From positions 61,734,773-61,798,772 of the forward strand of contig CM060972.1 in the NCBI GenBank assembly GCA_030765045.1: DNA of 64,000 nucleotides. Direction: 5' to 3'. The first letter of the stretch is position 1; the number at the start of each line of letters is the position of its first letter. A program made the position numbers and the translations under genes. Positions 1 through 11,542 of the stretch are shown here, piece after piece. The stretch is from Tenodera sinensis. Lineage: Eukaryota > Arthropoda > Insecta > Mantodea > Mantidae. Under the pieces are notes generated by a model. The model saw only the letters and a program-made list of their open reading frames with translations. It was not told where the DNA came from and made no database searches.

Positions 1-559
1 TGAGGCAGAAGTGTTGCGGGTGAAAGTGAATTCCACTTCGTTCCCATGCTTGATCTCCCATGCGTCAAGCAGTTGCAGCTGTGACACTAGGTGTTGTAGC
101 ATGATGCTAAAATTCGTAGCACCTTTTTGATCCTTCGCCTGCAACGTGCAATTGAAGTCGCCTGCTAGCAGAAGTTCCTTGCCTTGTCGCAAATGCGGGG
201 TTACCTCGGTTTGGAAGAAACGCTCTCTCGCTTGTCTATTCTGTGACCCAGCTGGAGCATATATGTTAACCAGGACGGTCTCTTCCAAAGTAGCGGAGAG
301 GACCCGTCCGTCGGGATCCATCTGAAAATTCTGCAGGGGCAGTCCCTTCCTGTACACTATTGCCGTTCCTCTGCCGTTCAAACCTAGGTTAACTTTATAG
401 TCGTAATTGTAAAGAGCATCCAAGTTGTAAGTATTTACTTCTTGGAGAAAGCATATGTCAATGTTGTTCACCTGGAGGAAACTATTGAGCAGTTTTTGGG
501 TTACTAGATTTCTGCACCCATTCACATTCACTGTTGCCACCGTTCGTAGATAGATCATT
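1..559 (-). CDS. Non-LTR retrotransposon ORF2, endonuclease N-terminus (partial, runs off left edge)
   Basis: Reading the minus strand from an ATG at 557-559 gives an open frame of about 186 codons to the window edge, with no stop. It is the start of an APE-type endonuclease, the domain that nicks target DNA for target-primed reverse transcription. Visible landmarks in order are an early NVNG asparagine motif, a catalytic FLQE glutamate, GRGTAIVYR, NIYAP, and the active-site LAGDFN. The reverse transcriptase would lie beyond base 1. ORF2 starts 74 bp after the ORF1 stop in another frame, the usual two-ORF layout. The FLQE/NIYAP/GDFN spacing looks like L1/Tx1-type elements, but the clade is inferred. 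The open frame suggests a recent, possibly still competent copy. Confidence 0.88.
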
Positions 560-633
560 ATGAAAGCGACTGTCGCAAAGATAGTGTAACTCGGGCGTCT
601 ACGTCCTTGGCCTCGTGCATTGCTGCTAGTGTG

Positions 634-2160
634 CTACTGTTCGGTCTCTGGATGTCTAGCTGGGGTTATCTGTGCCGGAGGGTTTCCCTTAAGCCTTGGG
701 TCACATAAGGACACCTGGGGCTTCCGTGTCACCTGAAGTAGGATCGGCGACTCCGCTTCTGTGGCCCTCGCAGCAGGTTGAGAGGGATGAGATCCACCAG
801 CCATCTCTGCACGCCGATAAATTGCGACTGCTTCAGCTGACCGTGGTTGGTCCTCTTGGGATCTGTGTGGCCGTTCGAGTACTTGCGGTCGAGAATCACT
901 CGCAGATGGTCGTGCCGCTACGGTGGTGCCGGGGGTGTCCTCCCGGTAATGGGAGTCTGCTCCTATCTCCACCGCTGGGCACCTCACACTTTGTTGTAAC
1001 TGTGCTGCTTCGTAATCACTCTGGGGGTTGTTTGCCGCGTCCCTCCTTGCAGGTTGAACCTCACAGGTGTTCCTGTCACCTCCCTCCTCCAGGATACTGC
1101 TGCCAATCAATGCTGAGGCAGGCTCTTGCGTCAGTACTCCAGCCGTATCTGCTGTGTCTGTGGACGGGACTTGCAATAGACGTGCCTCCTCATGGGCTTC
1201 TTCCACAACTTCCTCCAGCTCCATTTGGTTATTCCAGGATGGTTCTTCCTTCTGGGCTTTGCTTGTCTTCGCCCGCTTGGCCCGTTTCTTCTCGGTCGGG
1301 CGTTTCTCTTCTGCTGCAGCTGTCTCCGTTACAAGTGAACCCACCTCGGGTGGTATTATCTCCTCCGGATTGGCCAGATGTACTCGTTTGCCTGTGGTAT
1401 CTCGAACTATGGAGGCATACTCCCTTTGCGGTGCAGACCTTGCTGCTTCCTGTTGACTGTCATTCACCAGGGACGTTTGCCTGTTTTCATCCGTAGGATG
1501 CGCTCCCTCACTCTGCGTGTCCACTACCACCTTCGTCGGTTCTGTTTCGTTTCTCCGTCCAGTCGCCACTGGGCGTGTTGCGGTCGGACGGTGGGGGCAA
1601 AATTCCTTTAGATGTACCGTGCTACTGCAGACGTAGCAGGATCTGGGTTGGCCGGCGTAGGACACCGATAATCTGTAGCTGCCAATGATGATAAAACTAG
1701 GGATGTTCGTCTTCAGTTGCATCTTTACCGCTCGTACCCCATTAAACACCGGGACGCGATATTGTCGGCTCCATTGTTCCTTCCGGACGTCATATACCGT
1801 TCCGTAACGCTGCAACGCTGCTTTTAAGACCTCTGCCGGGAGCTCTGGGGGTACATCAAACACTCGGACATTGACAGCATTACCGGTCACGTGTTCGATA
1901 AGCACTTTAGTCATCTCACCATTCATGTATGTGAAAGGTGTTTCCGCCGAGAAGGTATTGAGGGTTTTCTCCAGCAAGAGTGCTGATATTAATTTAACAT
2001 AAATTGCCCGTTCACTTGCAATTAACTGTATTGTATCCACTTGTTCCGCATTTAACCGTAATGTATCTGCTATGAAATCATGCACTTCATATGCCGACGG
2101 TCGCGTTGCACTTAAAGCAAACTTGATCCTGAGGGTATTTTTCCTCGCGTACATTTCCAT
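634..2160 (-). CDS. Non-LTR retrotransposon ORF1 (gag-like, CCHC zinc knuckle), 508 aa, intact
   Basis: ORF1 proteins bind element RNA and form the retrotransposition RNP. Residues about 95-170 have an RRM-like alternation (VRVFDVPPELPAEVL, later FIIIGSYRLSVSY). One CCHC knuckle of the form C-x2-C-x4-H-x4-C follows, with residues C175, C178, H183 and C188. The C-terminal half is low complexity, rich in Glu, Ala and Gln, with a lysine-rich basic patch near residues 285-310. The start is the ATG at 2158-2160, the first Met of the frame. An endonuclease ORF follows on the same strand, which fixes the identity. A full-length frame without stops, unlike every other mobile element here, suggests recent insertion. 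The 5' UTR should lie above 2160, but I could not place its end. Confidence 0.85.
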   Translation of the reverse strand: MEMYARKNTLRIKFALSATRPSAYEVHDFIADTLRLNAEQVDTIQLIASERAIYVKLISALLLEKTLNTFSAETPFTYMNGEMTKVLIEHVTGNAVNVRVFDVPPELPAEVLKAALQRYGTVYDVRKEQWSRQYRVPVFNGVRAVKMQLKTNIPSFIIIGSYRLSVSYAGQPRSCYVCSSTVHLKEFCPHRPTATRPVATGRRNETEPTKVVVDTQSEGAHPTDENRQTSLVNDSQQEAARSAPQREYASIVRDTTGKRVHLANPEEIIPPEVGSLVTETAAAEEKRPTEKKRAKRAKTSKAQKEEPSWNNQMELEEVVEEAHEEARLLQVPSTDTADTAGVLTQEPASALIGSSILEEGGDRNTCEVQPARRDAANNPQSDYEAAQLQQSVRCPAVEIGADSHYREDTPGTTVAARPSASDSRPQVLERPHRSQEDQPRSAEAVAIYRRAEMAGGSHPSQPAARATEAESPILLQVTRKPQVSLCDPRLKGNPPAQITPARHPETEQ

Positions 2161-3190
2161 TTCTTTTCACTGTTAAATTTAGCTGAAATACTCACTTTAA
2201 ATTCCTACACTTGGTGATCGATAATATCACTCACAGTGTTGTATATGTCTTTCTTGCGCTCACTCACTATCAGGCCACACACGCAGTAGACAAAACAACC
2301 GGTTCTCCTGGTACGTCTGCTCTGTCCCAGCGCACTGGCTTGACTGTGTCTGTTAACCGAAGATCGTAATGCGAAGGTTTGGACTGTCTCAGTTAAGATA
2401 TCTACCGGATCTTAAACGGAGATCATAGTGCAGACCAAGGAGAAGTAAAGGCCCTTAATTCCAGAGCAAATTTCGCTTCGAAAATTCTCTATTGTGTACA
2501 CAAATCTCAATAAACTCGCATATTTTGGATTACATGCTTCATTTTTAGATATTGCTAATTGCATAGACAGTAAGACAATTGTCCTACTTTGACTTCTCAC
2601 TTCTTCACCAGCAGTGTCACTAATGCGAACATTATTTCCATAAGCTTTGTTCTAGTATTTTCTTGACTTTGGGTGCCCTGTAGCAGAATAAATTTCCGAG
2701 TCACGTGTTTTATTAACATTTTCTGGTCCCCTATTTATGTAAAACAAAGGTTAATACAAAGTTCTCTGGACTTTTGCTGGGCGCACAAGGGCAGTGTTTG
2801 CACAGCTACTAATTTGGAGCTCTGAATCTCATAGGAAGGTTGTAAGTGGTTCGTTGTATATTGCGTGGGGTTGTTTAAATTATTTATTGCGCCTGTATAT
2901 TGTAAAGCGAGTGCTAAAGTCAGCAAAAGAGGCAAATGCTTTTTCTGAATCTCTAGCCAGTCAGTCAGTCTACGCTTAGGGCTTACAAGTATTGTAGAAA
3001 AAGTGTGATAACTAGGTGTTCATTCATGTTTCAGTTTTCTCATGACCATGGACTTGAATATATTGATTTAGGGACCGGCAAGATATTAAACTTGGCACTT
3101 CAAAACAAGGCTGCTGCCTCTGTATATGGCTTACAGTATGTTAAGTTCAATTTATATGCACATAATTTTAAACATTATCAGAATGAGTTT
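2161..3190. other. Unassigned AT-rich stretch (5' flank of the non-LTR element)
   Basis: No gene, RNA or repeat I can name. The first few hundred bases probably include the retrotransposon's 5' UTR. Short reading frames here have no recognisable domain. Confidence 0.4.
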
Positions 3191-3788
3191 TGTGACAAAA
3201 TGACAGAATCAGTCCATTTTTCTCACTTTATTTTCCTCTAACTGAATGCACAAATACACAGTCCTCTTTTACCGATGTTAACATAGTCTACAGTTTTTCG
3301 TGATAATACAACTCACAACTGTTTGCTTCTCGTAGCCTTGACTCAGTCCTTTCACTTTCTCTGTCTCTCAAATACTAACTCGTAAGATACAATCACTCGA
3401 TGCTCGTTAGAACTTCTTCACTTCGACGCGATGTATCTTTCATGACGACAGTACCGCACACACAGCTGTCTCGCACTCACTGATACACTCACCCACTCAT
3501 GTCTTTAATTCTCCCCTCTGCTGTTTCCTCGCCTTCTTATATATCGAGCAAGATGACGAAACATGGACCTTTATCGACTTCCATAAACACCCCGGCCACC
3601 GCATGTCCCACGAAGGTTCCAGTAATACTTTGTTAAGCGCCACGCTCATTGCTGTTAGTCACGTACTCACAAACAGTCGCGCGAGGCAGCCTAACCTTGA
3701 GCAACTTTGTTTACTCGGCGGTCTGGTATGTGGTGTGAAATAGTTTAGCATCGGCTGTCCTTTGTTATGCGCCGCGCCCGGCATCACA
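3191..3788 (-). mobile_element. Solo-LTR-like element, copy 1
   Basis: The reverse complement aligns almost throughout with 58566-59660 and, at its 3' end, with 51355-51701 and 54224-54690. It begins TGTGATGCCGG and ends near GTCACA, so the termini resemble the TG...CA of an LTR. Internally it has a TATA-like box (around 3538-3547 in the reverse complement) followed about 30 bp later by a GA-rich start region, and an AATAAAG polyadenylation-type signal near the 3' end. No internal coding region is attached, so it reads as a solo LTR or a short non-autonomous LTR element. A target duplication is not clear. Confidence 0.6.
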
Positions 3789-4084
3789 ATATTAAGAAAA
3801 TAGTTCCCAATAAGTACAATAGGAAGCGCCAAAGAATCGCAAACTTTCAAGCCTGTCTTCAGATGAAGTACTTGAAAAACTGTAAACATGCAACATGGAA
3901 TATTCTTAAAGCGCTTAACACTGAAAGAAAACAAAAAGTTACTTGAGACAACTTATGAACTTAACATATTCACTTCTTTTTCTGTAGCAAGCTTTTGCTT
4001 ATCACTTGTGATTTCGCATTTATATACATTTTACTCAGCATGAAGAAAGCTTTACAGGCGAATGTATGAAAAAGTCGTCAGCGA

Positions 4085-4128
4085 AATAAGCGGCCAGAAG
4101 GAATACTGCGAAATAAGCGGTCAGAGCG
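4085..4128. repeat. Two-copy short direct repeat (GCGAAATAAGCGG)
   Basis: GCGAAATAAGCGG followed by CCAG or TCAG occurs twice about 28 bp apart. It sits just upstream of the MULE transposase relic and may be part of that element's terminal region (inference). Confidence 0.45.
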
Positions 4129-4199
4129 TTAGGCAGACTGGTTTATATTTAAGGGAAATAGGAGATGTGAAAAAAGCGGCCATGCATCGCACACTGCTT

Positions 4200-5230
4200 G
4201 TCAGGTAGCACGTAAGGGAGAACTGTTTCACAGAGCCAGGGAGGAGCATTCTTCAATACCTCAGCTATACAGAGAAGAATCCGGAGAACTCCTCCACAAC
4301 TAAGGATATGACTTTGTTACAGAAATGCTAAACCAACTGTTAATGAAAAAGATCATGTATCATCAGAGAGCTAAGTTCCTTGGAAATCAAGGGGAATCTA
4401 AAAACCGTGAAGAAATTATCCTTGACGACGAAATGCTGAGTTTGAACGACGGGACCAGCTTCCTTTTGGTGGACAACGGAGACAAAGAAAGAATAATTTT
4501 GTTGTGGAGGGAAAAAGGAAGAGAAAGTGTAAAGGGCTTTTTTATATAGATGGAACTTTCAAGAGCTGCAGCAGTCAGTTTTCCCAGGTTTGTACAATAC
4601 GTGCTGACTTTGGAAGTGCTGAAGAAGAAATTAACGTTTATCCAGTTGTGTTTACACTTCGGTCAAACAAGAATAGGGAAACACATGTACGACTGTTGCA
4701 TCTTATTCATCAGGCTGCTCCGGAGTGAAATCCCCCAAAAAGTCAGTATTGATTATGAAACAGCCGCTTTCTCTGCACTTAAGGAAGTGTTCCCATTTAG
4801 AAAAGTCAGAGGATGTCTCTTGCATATGAAACAGTGCCTCTGAAGGAAGGTGCAAGATCTTGTACTTCCTCAGGACTATAAGGATAATGAAGAAGCACGA
4901 CAGAGGATATATTGGATGGATGGCTGGAGATTAATTCCCAGGCCCCTTCAAATCCAAAACTTTCACAGTTCTTCGACTATTTTGTGGAACTTTGGCTAGA
5001 CAATGAGCAACTTCCACTGAAGCTGTGGAATTGCTACCAGAGACGACACTGCACGACCAATGCTGTCGAGGGTTGGCACAATAAAATCAACAACACCCTT
5101 CGAAGAGCAAATCCTAGATTTAAGGATGTCGTGTTATGTCTCAAAAAAGAAGCTGAACACACCAACTGCGTGTACATGAGAATGGAGCTGAATCTGGATG
5201 GAAAGAGAAGGGAAAAAGAATATACATAAA
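4200..5230 (+). pseudogene. MULE-family (Mutator-like) transposase relic, frameshifted
   Basis: Three overlapping frames (4325-4549, 4504-4843, 4912-5229) together resemble a MULE transposase of the type linked to FLYWCH-like proteins in animals. The cues are IDGTFKSCSSQF (first catalytic Asp), then VYPVVFTLRSNKNRET, then DYETAAFSALKEVFP with GCLLHMKQC (second Asp, with the Cys/His helix typical of the family), and finally TTNAVEGWHNKINNTLRR. The frame shifts at least twice, and a stop follows the GCLLHMKQCL segment, so it cannot make a working enzyme. The N-terminal part upstream of 4325 is degraded. Terminal inverted repeats were not found. A 0.9-kb repeat fragment begins directly downstream. 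Confidence 0.75.
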
Positions 5231-5264
5231 AACGAACAGAAATCTGAAAAAAGACCATTATTCA

Positions 5265-5692
5265 TAGTAAATTCAATATATACATTTTACTTCTCAGGCC
5301 AATATATTAAGCATATGATATTTTAATCAAAATTATTAAGCCGTTTTTAAGAAAATAAAAAGTAACGAGCATTTTCCATGTAAAGGGTAATTTGGGGCGG
5401 GAGGTTTTTGCTGAATATATTATGTTAAGTCCTTGGAATACTGCACTTAAATACCAAGTATGGTATTTAAACGACTTTTTTTTTCCAAGTTATGCTGTTC
5501 ACAGACACATAGACACACATGATTTTTTTGGATTGCGGGACCTGCAAACATGCAGGTCTGGTATTAGCGTGAAAATTCTGAATTTAATTTTGTGGTATAA
5601 CATATTACTTCCTTTATTCTTGCTAGAGGCAAGAGGCAAAGTACAGTGCTTTTTGGGGTTCAGTGGATCTCAAAACGTGTAATTTCAGTGAA
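5265..5692 (+). repeat. 0.9-kb dispersed repeat family, 3' half
   Basis: Matches the second half of the reference copy at 10838-11752, including the segments TTTTAATCAAAAT, CCATGTAAAGGGTA, AAATACCAA, the CACAGACACAT-type stretch and GGTTCAGTGGATCTCAAAAC. It is truncated at its 5' side and diverged. Confidence 0.65.
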
Positions 5693-6235
5693 ATCTTGAT
5701 ATCGAATTTTCGGGTGGAATGCAATGTTTGCTCTAGACAGATGCTAGGAAATTAAAGAGTTCTATAAATAATGGGTCTGTAAATGAAAAGCATCTGATTT
5801 ATGAGCAAATGTTCATCACTTCTGTTGCAAACTTTGTACATTTACTATTTTTGTTAGTGCTACTGGTGTTGTTTAAATCCTATGCGCTAACAGTAAATGG
5901 AGGTAAACAGAGGAAACGGAGAGGTCCTTCGAAGATCAGATATTCTCAGCTTATGTGCTCATATGTTAGGTAAGAATGTTTGTTCTTTACAGTGATCTTA
6001 TTGCGAAGTCAAACAAATGGCATGTTGTATAAACAGAAGCCTGAACTTAAACATTGACATATGCTGAACTTCGCCAGAATGTAAATAGACAATAATAACT
6101 TGACAAATGACCTTGCGGGTCTTCTGGCAAACAAATGCCACGTGATAATACCACGAGAGTGACGTTCATGCTTTCCCAATGTTATCCACAAAAACAGTTG
6201 CATGTTTCTCATTTCCTCGTAATAGTTACTTTAAG
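5693..6235. other. Unassigned intergenic stretch
   Basis: Nothing recognisable on either strand. The segment near 6147-6170 shares ACGAGAGTGA-type sequence with 15058-15070, hinting at another old repeat. Confidence 0.3.
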
Positions 6236-6247
6236 ATGCTCGGTACA

Positions 6248-6458
6248 TTTTGTTTTGGTCCGCTATTACTACATGCGGCACCGCAGGTGGCAACTCTGAT
6301 GATGCATGGAATGAATATGGAGCACCGATGGAATGAAATGGCGGGGGAAACCTTCCCCTGAGCCGCTTGTGCATCACAAATCTCACATGCGGTCGCCCTG
6401 GGATAAAAAACGGGCTGCCTTGGTAAGAGGCGAATGGTCTCGGCCACGGCGCGGCCCT
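6248..6458 (-). mobile_element. tRNA-headed SINE, family S2, with target-site duplication
   Basis: A 211-bp insertion flanked by perfect 12-bp direct repeats ATGCTCGGTACA (6236-6247 and 6459-6470). On the minus strand it starts with a degraded tRNA-like head (GGCCGCGCCGTGGCC) and continues through the core CATGTGAGATT...GGTTTCCCCCGCCATT. It ends in the S2 tail that reads CCTGCGGTGCCGCATGTAGTA. Its sister copy is at 46606-46850. The target duplication and 3' tail show target-primed retroposition. Confidence 0.85.
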
Positions 6459-6535
6459 ATGCTCGGTACACATTACAGGTTTCACGGGAAATATATGTCC
6501 TGAGTTCCACAGAATTTGAAAAGGGTCTACAAACA

Positions 6536-6536
<1 letters not shown>

Positions 6537-6615
<79 letters not shown>
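6537..6615. repeat. Compound microsatellite (TG)n(AG)n
   Basis: About 18 TG units followed by about 20 AG units. Reading frames through it are repeat artefacts. Confidence 0.95.
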
Positions 6616-6617
<2 letters not shown>

Positions 6618-7004
6618 AGCAAAACAAAAATAAAAACCCAGATGAATACTAAACTCTGTATTTAACCCCAGGATCTTTAAGATTCTCATGAATCTACCAT
6701 CCTAATTTATTCTGTACACGAAGAAAGCACATTATGTTTTATCTTCTTAGACTCGATATCAAATATGGCGTCTGAGATATTAAATTAAGGATATGTAAGA
6801 CTGAAATTTCATGAAAATCAAGGGGAAATGAACATTTGAGGTCTTACTAAGATAAGGGTTGCTAGTTAGGATGGTGTTCTGAGGGAATATTTAAAACCAT
6901 CTTTACTGAATGCTCAATATCTTAGCTCCAAATTCAAAACGAATTTATTGACATTTGTGGCAATTTAATTGTTGAGAAAACTAAAACGAAACGTTTCTCA
7001 GTCC

Positions 7005-7250
7005 TGGCCGACCAAACAACAGATGTTTGGGTTATTGAACGGTTTCTTTGTGTATTCGTTATATCGTAGGACCAGAGGGATATCCACGTTATTTGTGTCT
7101 GTTTCGGAAAACTTAAAACTTTCGTGAAATGCGACATTGTTGTTAATGTTTTTATATATATTAAGCGTGCAAATAGAATGAGATCTCAAAGCATTAAAAG
7201 ATTTGACTATAGTCCAAAGCCTACTGTATTCCCATATTCCCGTTGCACGT

Positions 7251-7296
<46 letters not shown>

Positions 7297-7420
7297 CAAT
7301 AAGATAATTTCTGCAAATGCTTATCTCAAAAACACGAAGAAGATACAGGAATAAGAGTTTGTAAGTATGGTTAGTACAAGAGTAGAGAAAGTCATGTGAG
7401 TGCAACACATCAGATTTTTT
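7005..7420 (-). repeat. 0.9-kb dispersed repeat family, 5' part, with poly(A)/(T) expansion
   Basis: The reverse complement reproduces the family's 5' end (GTTGCACTCACATGACTTTC) and the GCAGAAATTATCTTATTGC stretch. A 42-bp homopolymer of A at 7254-7295 has expanded where other copies have a short linker. The 3' half is missing. Confidence 0.7.
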
Positions 7421-8324
7421 TTTTTTTTAATTTTATGGGGATATCAGAGGAATTGTTGGCGGTGGTACAAAACTAATTTGTAATCCACTCTTGTCTTTCT
7501 CGATTTATGGAGAGTATTATAAAAATTCTTAACTGAGATTTTGTAGGTGGAATTTGATTATTTCGAAAAGCCCGTCAGCAATGCTAATTAACCTGTTGTG
7601 ATCATTTAGGAAACATAATAGTGACTGTATGCGTATTTTAAATGCTATGTACCCCCTAATAAGTCTTGCGCACCCCTGGAAGTACGTGTACAGGTTGAAT
7701 ATGGTGTAACAATTCGGTAATGGCGTCGTCTAAGTAATTCTATGAACAAGTACATTAATGATATGTACATATGTTCACTATCGCGCCATCCAAAGGTTTT
7801 CATAGGTTATGTGTTGAATACAATTAAATGTAAAATGAAAACACCTAATGTTAACTATAGGGGCTACCACGGTTATCATAATCATAATCTCGTTTAATTG
7901 AAATGGATCGCGAGTTTTAATAGTGACCTCGAATAGTGTGGGCAGTCAGTCTGGTCGCAAGAAATTAGATCAATGTACTGCTGCGTCCTTCAAGGCAAAT
8001 GCCAGCAATGAGACGGGGTGTTTCATCGCTCTGGCTGATGCAATGAGCCCAGGGAATGAACATGCACTTTCGGGGAGCATGTGGAGAAAATCATAAATAT
8101 ACAAACGTAAATAATAATGGATAAAAACACGGAAAAATTTCAGATTAAGGAAGAACGCATTGAGAGGAAAAGGAATAGGAGAAAAAATTAAATGAAATAC
8201 GTCAACAAAAATTACTTGTAGCAGCAATAAAATTGTGCTGAACGGAGGCGGAAGATACATGGTCATGCATAAAATTAAATGTCACCGAAAGTGTTTCATT
8301 CATTTTGACTTCAGATTAATATAT
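7421..8324. other. Unassigned intergenic stretch
   Basis: AT-rich, with no gene, RNA or repeat that I recognise. Confidence 0.3.
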
Positions 8325-9127
8325 TTGACACTGAATTGTATAATGATAATTCTATAAACATTTGCAGAAATTATTTTATTGCTTGTTTTCTTGCACGTGC
8401 AATGGGAATATTAGAATACAGTAGGCTTTGAGTGATAGTAAAATCTTTTAAAGCTTTGAGATACCGTTCTCTTTTTACACTTAACACATAAAAAAATGAA
8501 CAACGATGTTGCATTTCACCAAAATTTTAAGTTTTCCGAAATTGCCACAAATAACAAGGAATATCTCCGAAATGGTTCACTCCACAAAACATTTATATAC
8601 ATAAATTGTGTGTTTTAGCGAGATCTACATTTTTTAGAGTAAGATTTTGTCTATCTCTTACAGTTGACGACTTATTCAAAAGTCATCCAGAGTAAACAGG
8701 ACTATATAGACTGTAGTCAGGTAATTAAAAATATACATTTCATTTGTCATGAAAGTATCTTAAACATATGTCATTTTAATCAAAATCGTTAGAGCCATTT
8801 TCAAGAAAATCAAATTTTTCGAAAACATTTCCATGTGAAAGGTAGTTCAGGGTGGGGCTATTTTATTTAAAATCTTTGTGTCGCATCCTTGAAAGATATT
8901 AAATAGCAACTTTGGTTTTTAAGCGGCTTTTCATTTTTGAGTTATGCTGTCCACAGACTGAAAGACACACAGACATTCACACACACGGACCTTTTTCTGA
9001 AAATGTTTCTTTCTTTTTTTTTCTTTTTTTTTTTTTTAATTCAAGGGGTCTCAAAACATATTTCGTTATCAAATTTTTGGGTTGAATACAATACTTCCCC
9101 TACTTACCAGTAGAGAAAGTAAAAATG
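8325..9127 (+). repeat. 0.9-kb dispersed repeat family, nearly full copy
   Basis: Lacks only the first 60 or so bases. It runs collinear with the copy at 10838-11752 and ends in the family's characteristic TACTTACCAGTAGAGAAAGT (about 9103-9122). Confidence 0.75.
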
Positions 9128-9296
9128 GAAATGCCTCGCTTATTATTAAGATTTATGAAAAATTACACGTACCTACATGAAGTCTGTAGGCATATTTCTA
9201 ACAACTCTTGTTATTTACAAAATATCGATAGGCCGAGTGTTTAAGAAGTTCTAACAATTTTAGTTCATGTTTGTAAACCGATTACCACGAGAAACA

Positions 9297-9342
9297 GCAT
9301 TCTTACGAGTGCATTCAGTTTTGAGTGCACTCGTAAGAATGC
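9297..9342. repeat. Perfect 17-bp inverted repeat (hairpin)
   Basis: GCATTCTTACGAGTGCA at 9297-9313 and its exact reverse complement at 9326-9342, separated by 12 bases. No U-tract follows. In this setting it may be the remnant of a fold-back element. Confidence 0.85.
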
Positions 9343-9612
9343 ACTCGCAGATTTACTGCGGGTTTTGAAAACGTTGCGTGAAACGTTGCACAGGGAAGAG
9401 AGAAAAGCGAGAGAGAATAGCAGTGGGTGAAAATGGAGAAAGAAAAATAGGAGATGGTAGTTTGGGGAATGAGATGGAGAAGGGAAAACAATGAGAAAGC
9501 AGCAGAGAAAAGCAGAGAAGAAGCTGTGCCTTTAACCCAATAACGTGAAGAGAGCTAAGGATTCTGTTGTTCAAATTTGAAGATGAAAAGAAAGGTAAAA
9601 GAAGGTCTAATG

Positions 9613-9614
<2 letters not shown>

Positions 9615-9702
<88 letters not shown>
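9615..9702. repeat. (ATT)n microsatellite
   Basis: About 29 uninterrupted ATT units. A poly-Leu frame through it is an artefact. Confidence 0.97.
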
Positions 9703-10837
9703 AAATAGCTTATAATCGTAATAGAAATAAAGCTATAAAAACATGTAGGTATTGAAAGGACGAATAATGAAGGAAGCGGAAACGACAGTAAAGGAGCGAA
9801 GAGAAAAAAGAAGAGTGATTATGATTGAAAGAATAGAGTGGGGGGGGGGGAATCTCGACCCATCACACTGAATAGGCAATGGTCAAATCTGAGATTGTCA
9901 TAGGAAAATCGCATAATAAAAAACCAAAACTGGAAATCAGATGGAATAAGAAAATAATAAGAAAAGAGAAAGTAAAATCTACATCGAGAAAATAAAGCAA
10001 AATGTAAAGAAGAGTGACTGGTCGAAAAAAGAAGAAAAATAAATGAAAACGCGTGTCAGAAAGGCAAAGAACTTGAAAATAAAAATGACAGCAGAAAGAG
10101 CTAGATTTAGGAAACAGCTAAGAAGAAAACGCGAATTATTGACAAAACAAAATGGCGAACAAAATGGAAGAAGGAAACAAGCTTACTCGAAAAGATACAA
10201 TCCGAACAATTGTGTGCAAAAGGAAATTGTAGTTTAAAAAGTTGAGTGAGAACGATGTATATTAAAAAGAAGGGAGCTGTAAATAAGGAAGCAAGCTTTT
10301 AGGAGGCAAAACGACTTATTCAAGTGAAATAAGAAAAAGACAACGAAAGAGGACAGATGAAGTGAGAAGGGGGGATCTGGGTTATTGACGATGACCCTGA
10401 TAAACTAGAACGTGCATTCACCCTGACCATGAAAACAGCGCACATGTATCTCCCCTCCCCCCTGAATATACTGCTATAAAACAGCACATGGGGGACCCCA
10501 CACGGTTTCAGTAACTTACATCCACTCCAAGAACACTTCTAGCCGGTAAGTTTACCATACTCATGTGTATATTTAAATATCTCACATTAATTAGTGAGCA
10601 TCACTTCATACTCCTTCATTTGTCCTCTGTGAACTTTGTCACGTTTTATTTGGGGACTAAAAAAACACATTTAATTTTTCTCATTGAATACTAAAGAGCT
10701 GAAGAAAATTGAAGGTAAATATATTTTTGTCTACAAATAACTTATTCTCCTTTCCAAATTACAAGGACGCTAAATCAACCGTTTATATGGAATTTTGTCT
10801 ATTATCAAAATGTTGACGTTCGATTTTAAATATTAAA
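9703..10837. other. Unassigned purine-rich stretch
   Basis: Strongly A/G-biased on the plus strand from about 9740 to 10380, with a run of G at 9840-9850. Small Lys/Arg-rich frames reflect this composition. No gene is supported. Confidence 0.35.
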
Positions 10838-11511
10838 AATCTGATGTGTTGCACTCACATGACTTTCTCTACTCTTGTACTAACCATTCATACAAACTCT
10901 TATTCCTATATCTTCTTCGTTTTAGTTAAGATAAACATTTGTACAAATTACCTTATTGCCTATTTCCTTGTAGGTGCAAGGGGAATATTAGAATACAGTA
11001 GGCTTTGAGCGATAGTCAAATCTTTTAAAGCTTTGAGGTTCCGTTCTCTTTGCACACTTAACATATAAAAAACTGAACAACGATGTTCCATTTCACGAAA
11101 GTTTTAAGTTTTCCGAAGCTCACACACATTACGAGGAATATCTCAGCCTACAAGCAAATGTATTTAGACATAAATTGTGTGTAGTATGATTTGGTCTATC
11201 TCTAACGGTTTACCAGTTATGCAAAAGTCGTCCAAGGTAAATACGACTACAGGAGCTATAGGCAGAAAATTCAAGATATACATTTCATTTGTCATAAAAA
11301 ATATCTCAAACATATGACATTTTAATAAAAATCGTTAGAGCCATTTTCAAGAAAATCAAAATTTTCGAAAAATGTTCCATGTAAAGGGTAGTTTAGGGTG
11401 GGGCTATGTTCTTCAAAATCTTCTTGTCGCATCCTTGAGTGACATTAAACTTAAATACCAACTTTGGTTTTTAACCTACTTTTCGTTTTTGAGTTAAGCT
11501 GTCCACACACA

Positions 11512-11542
<31 letters not shown>

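Noticed and set aside
696..1496. A 266-aa plus-strand protein
   Set aside because: Shadow of the retrotransposon ORF1 on the other strand.
7124..7354. Lys-rich 76-aa protein
   Set aside because: The lysines are a poly(A) run within a repeat fragment.
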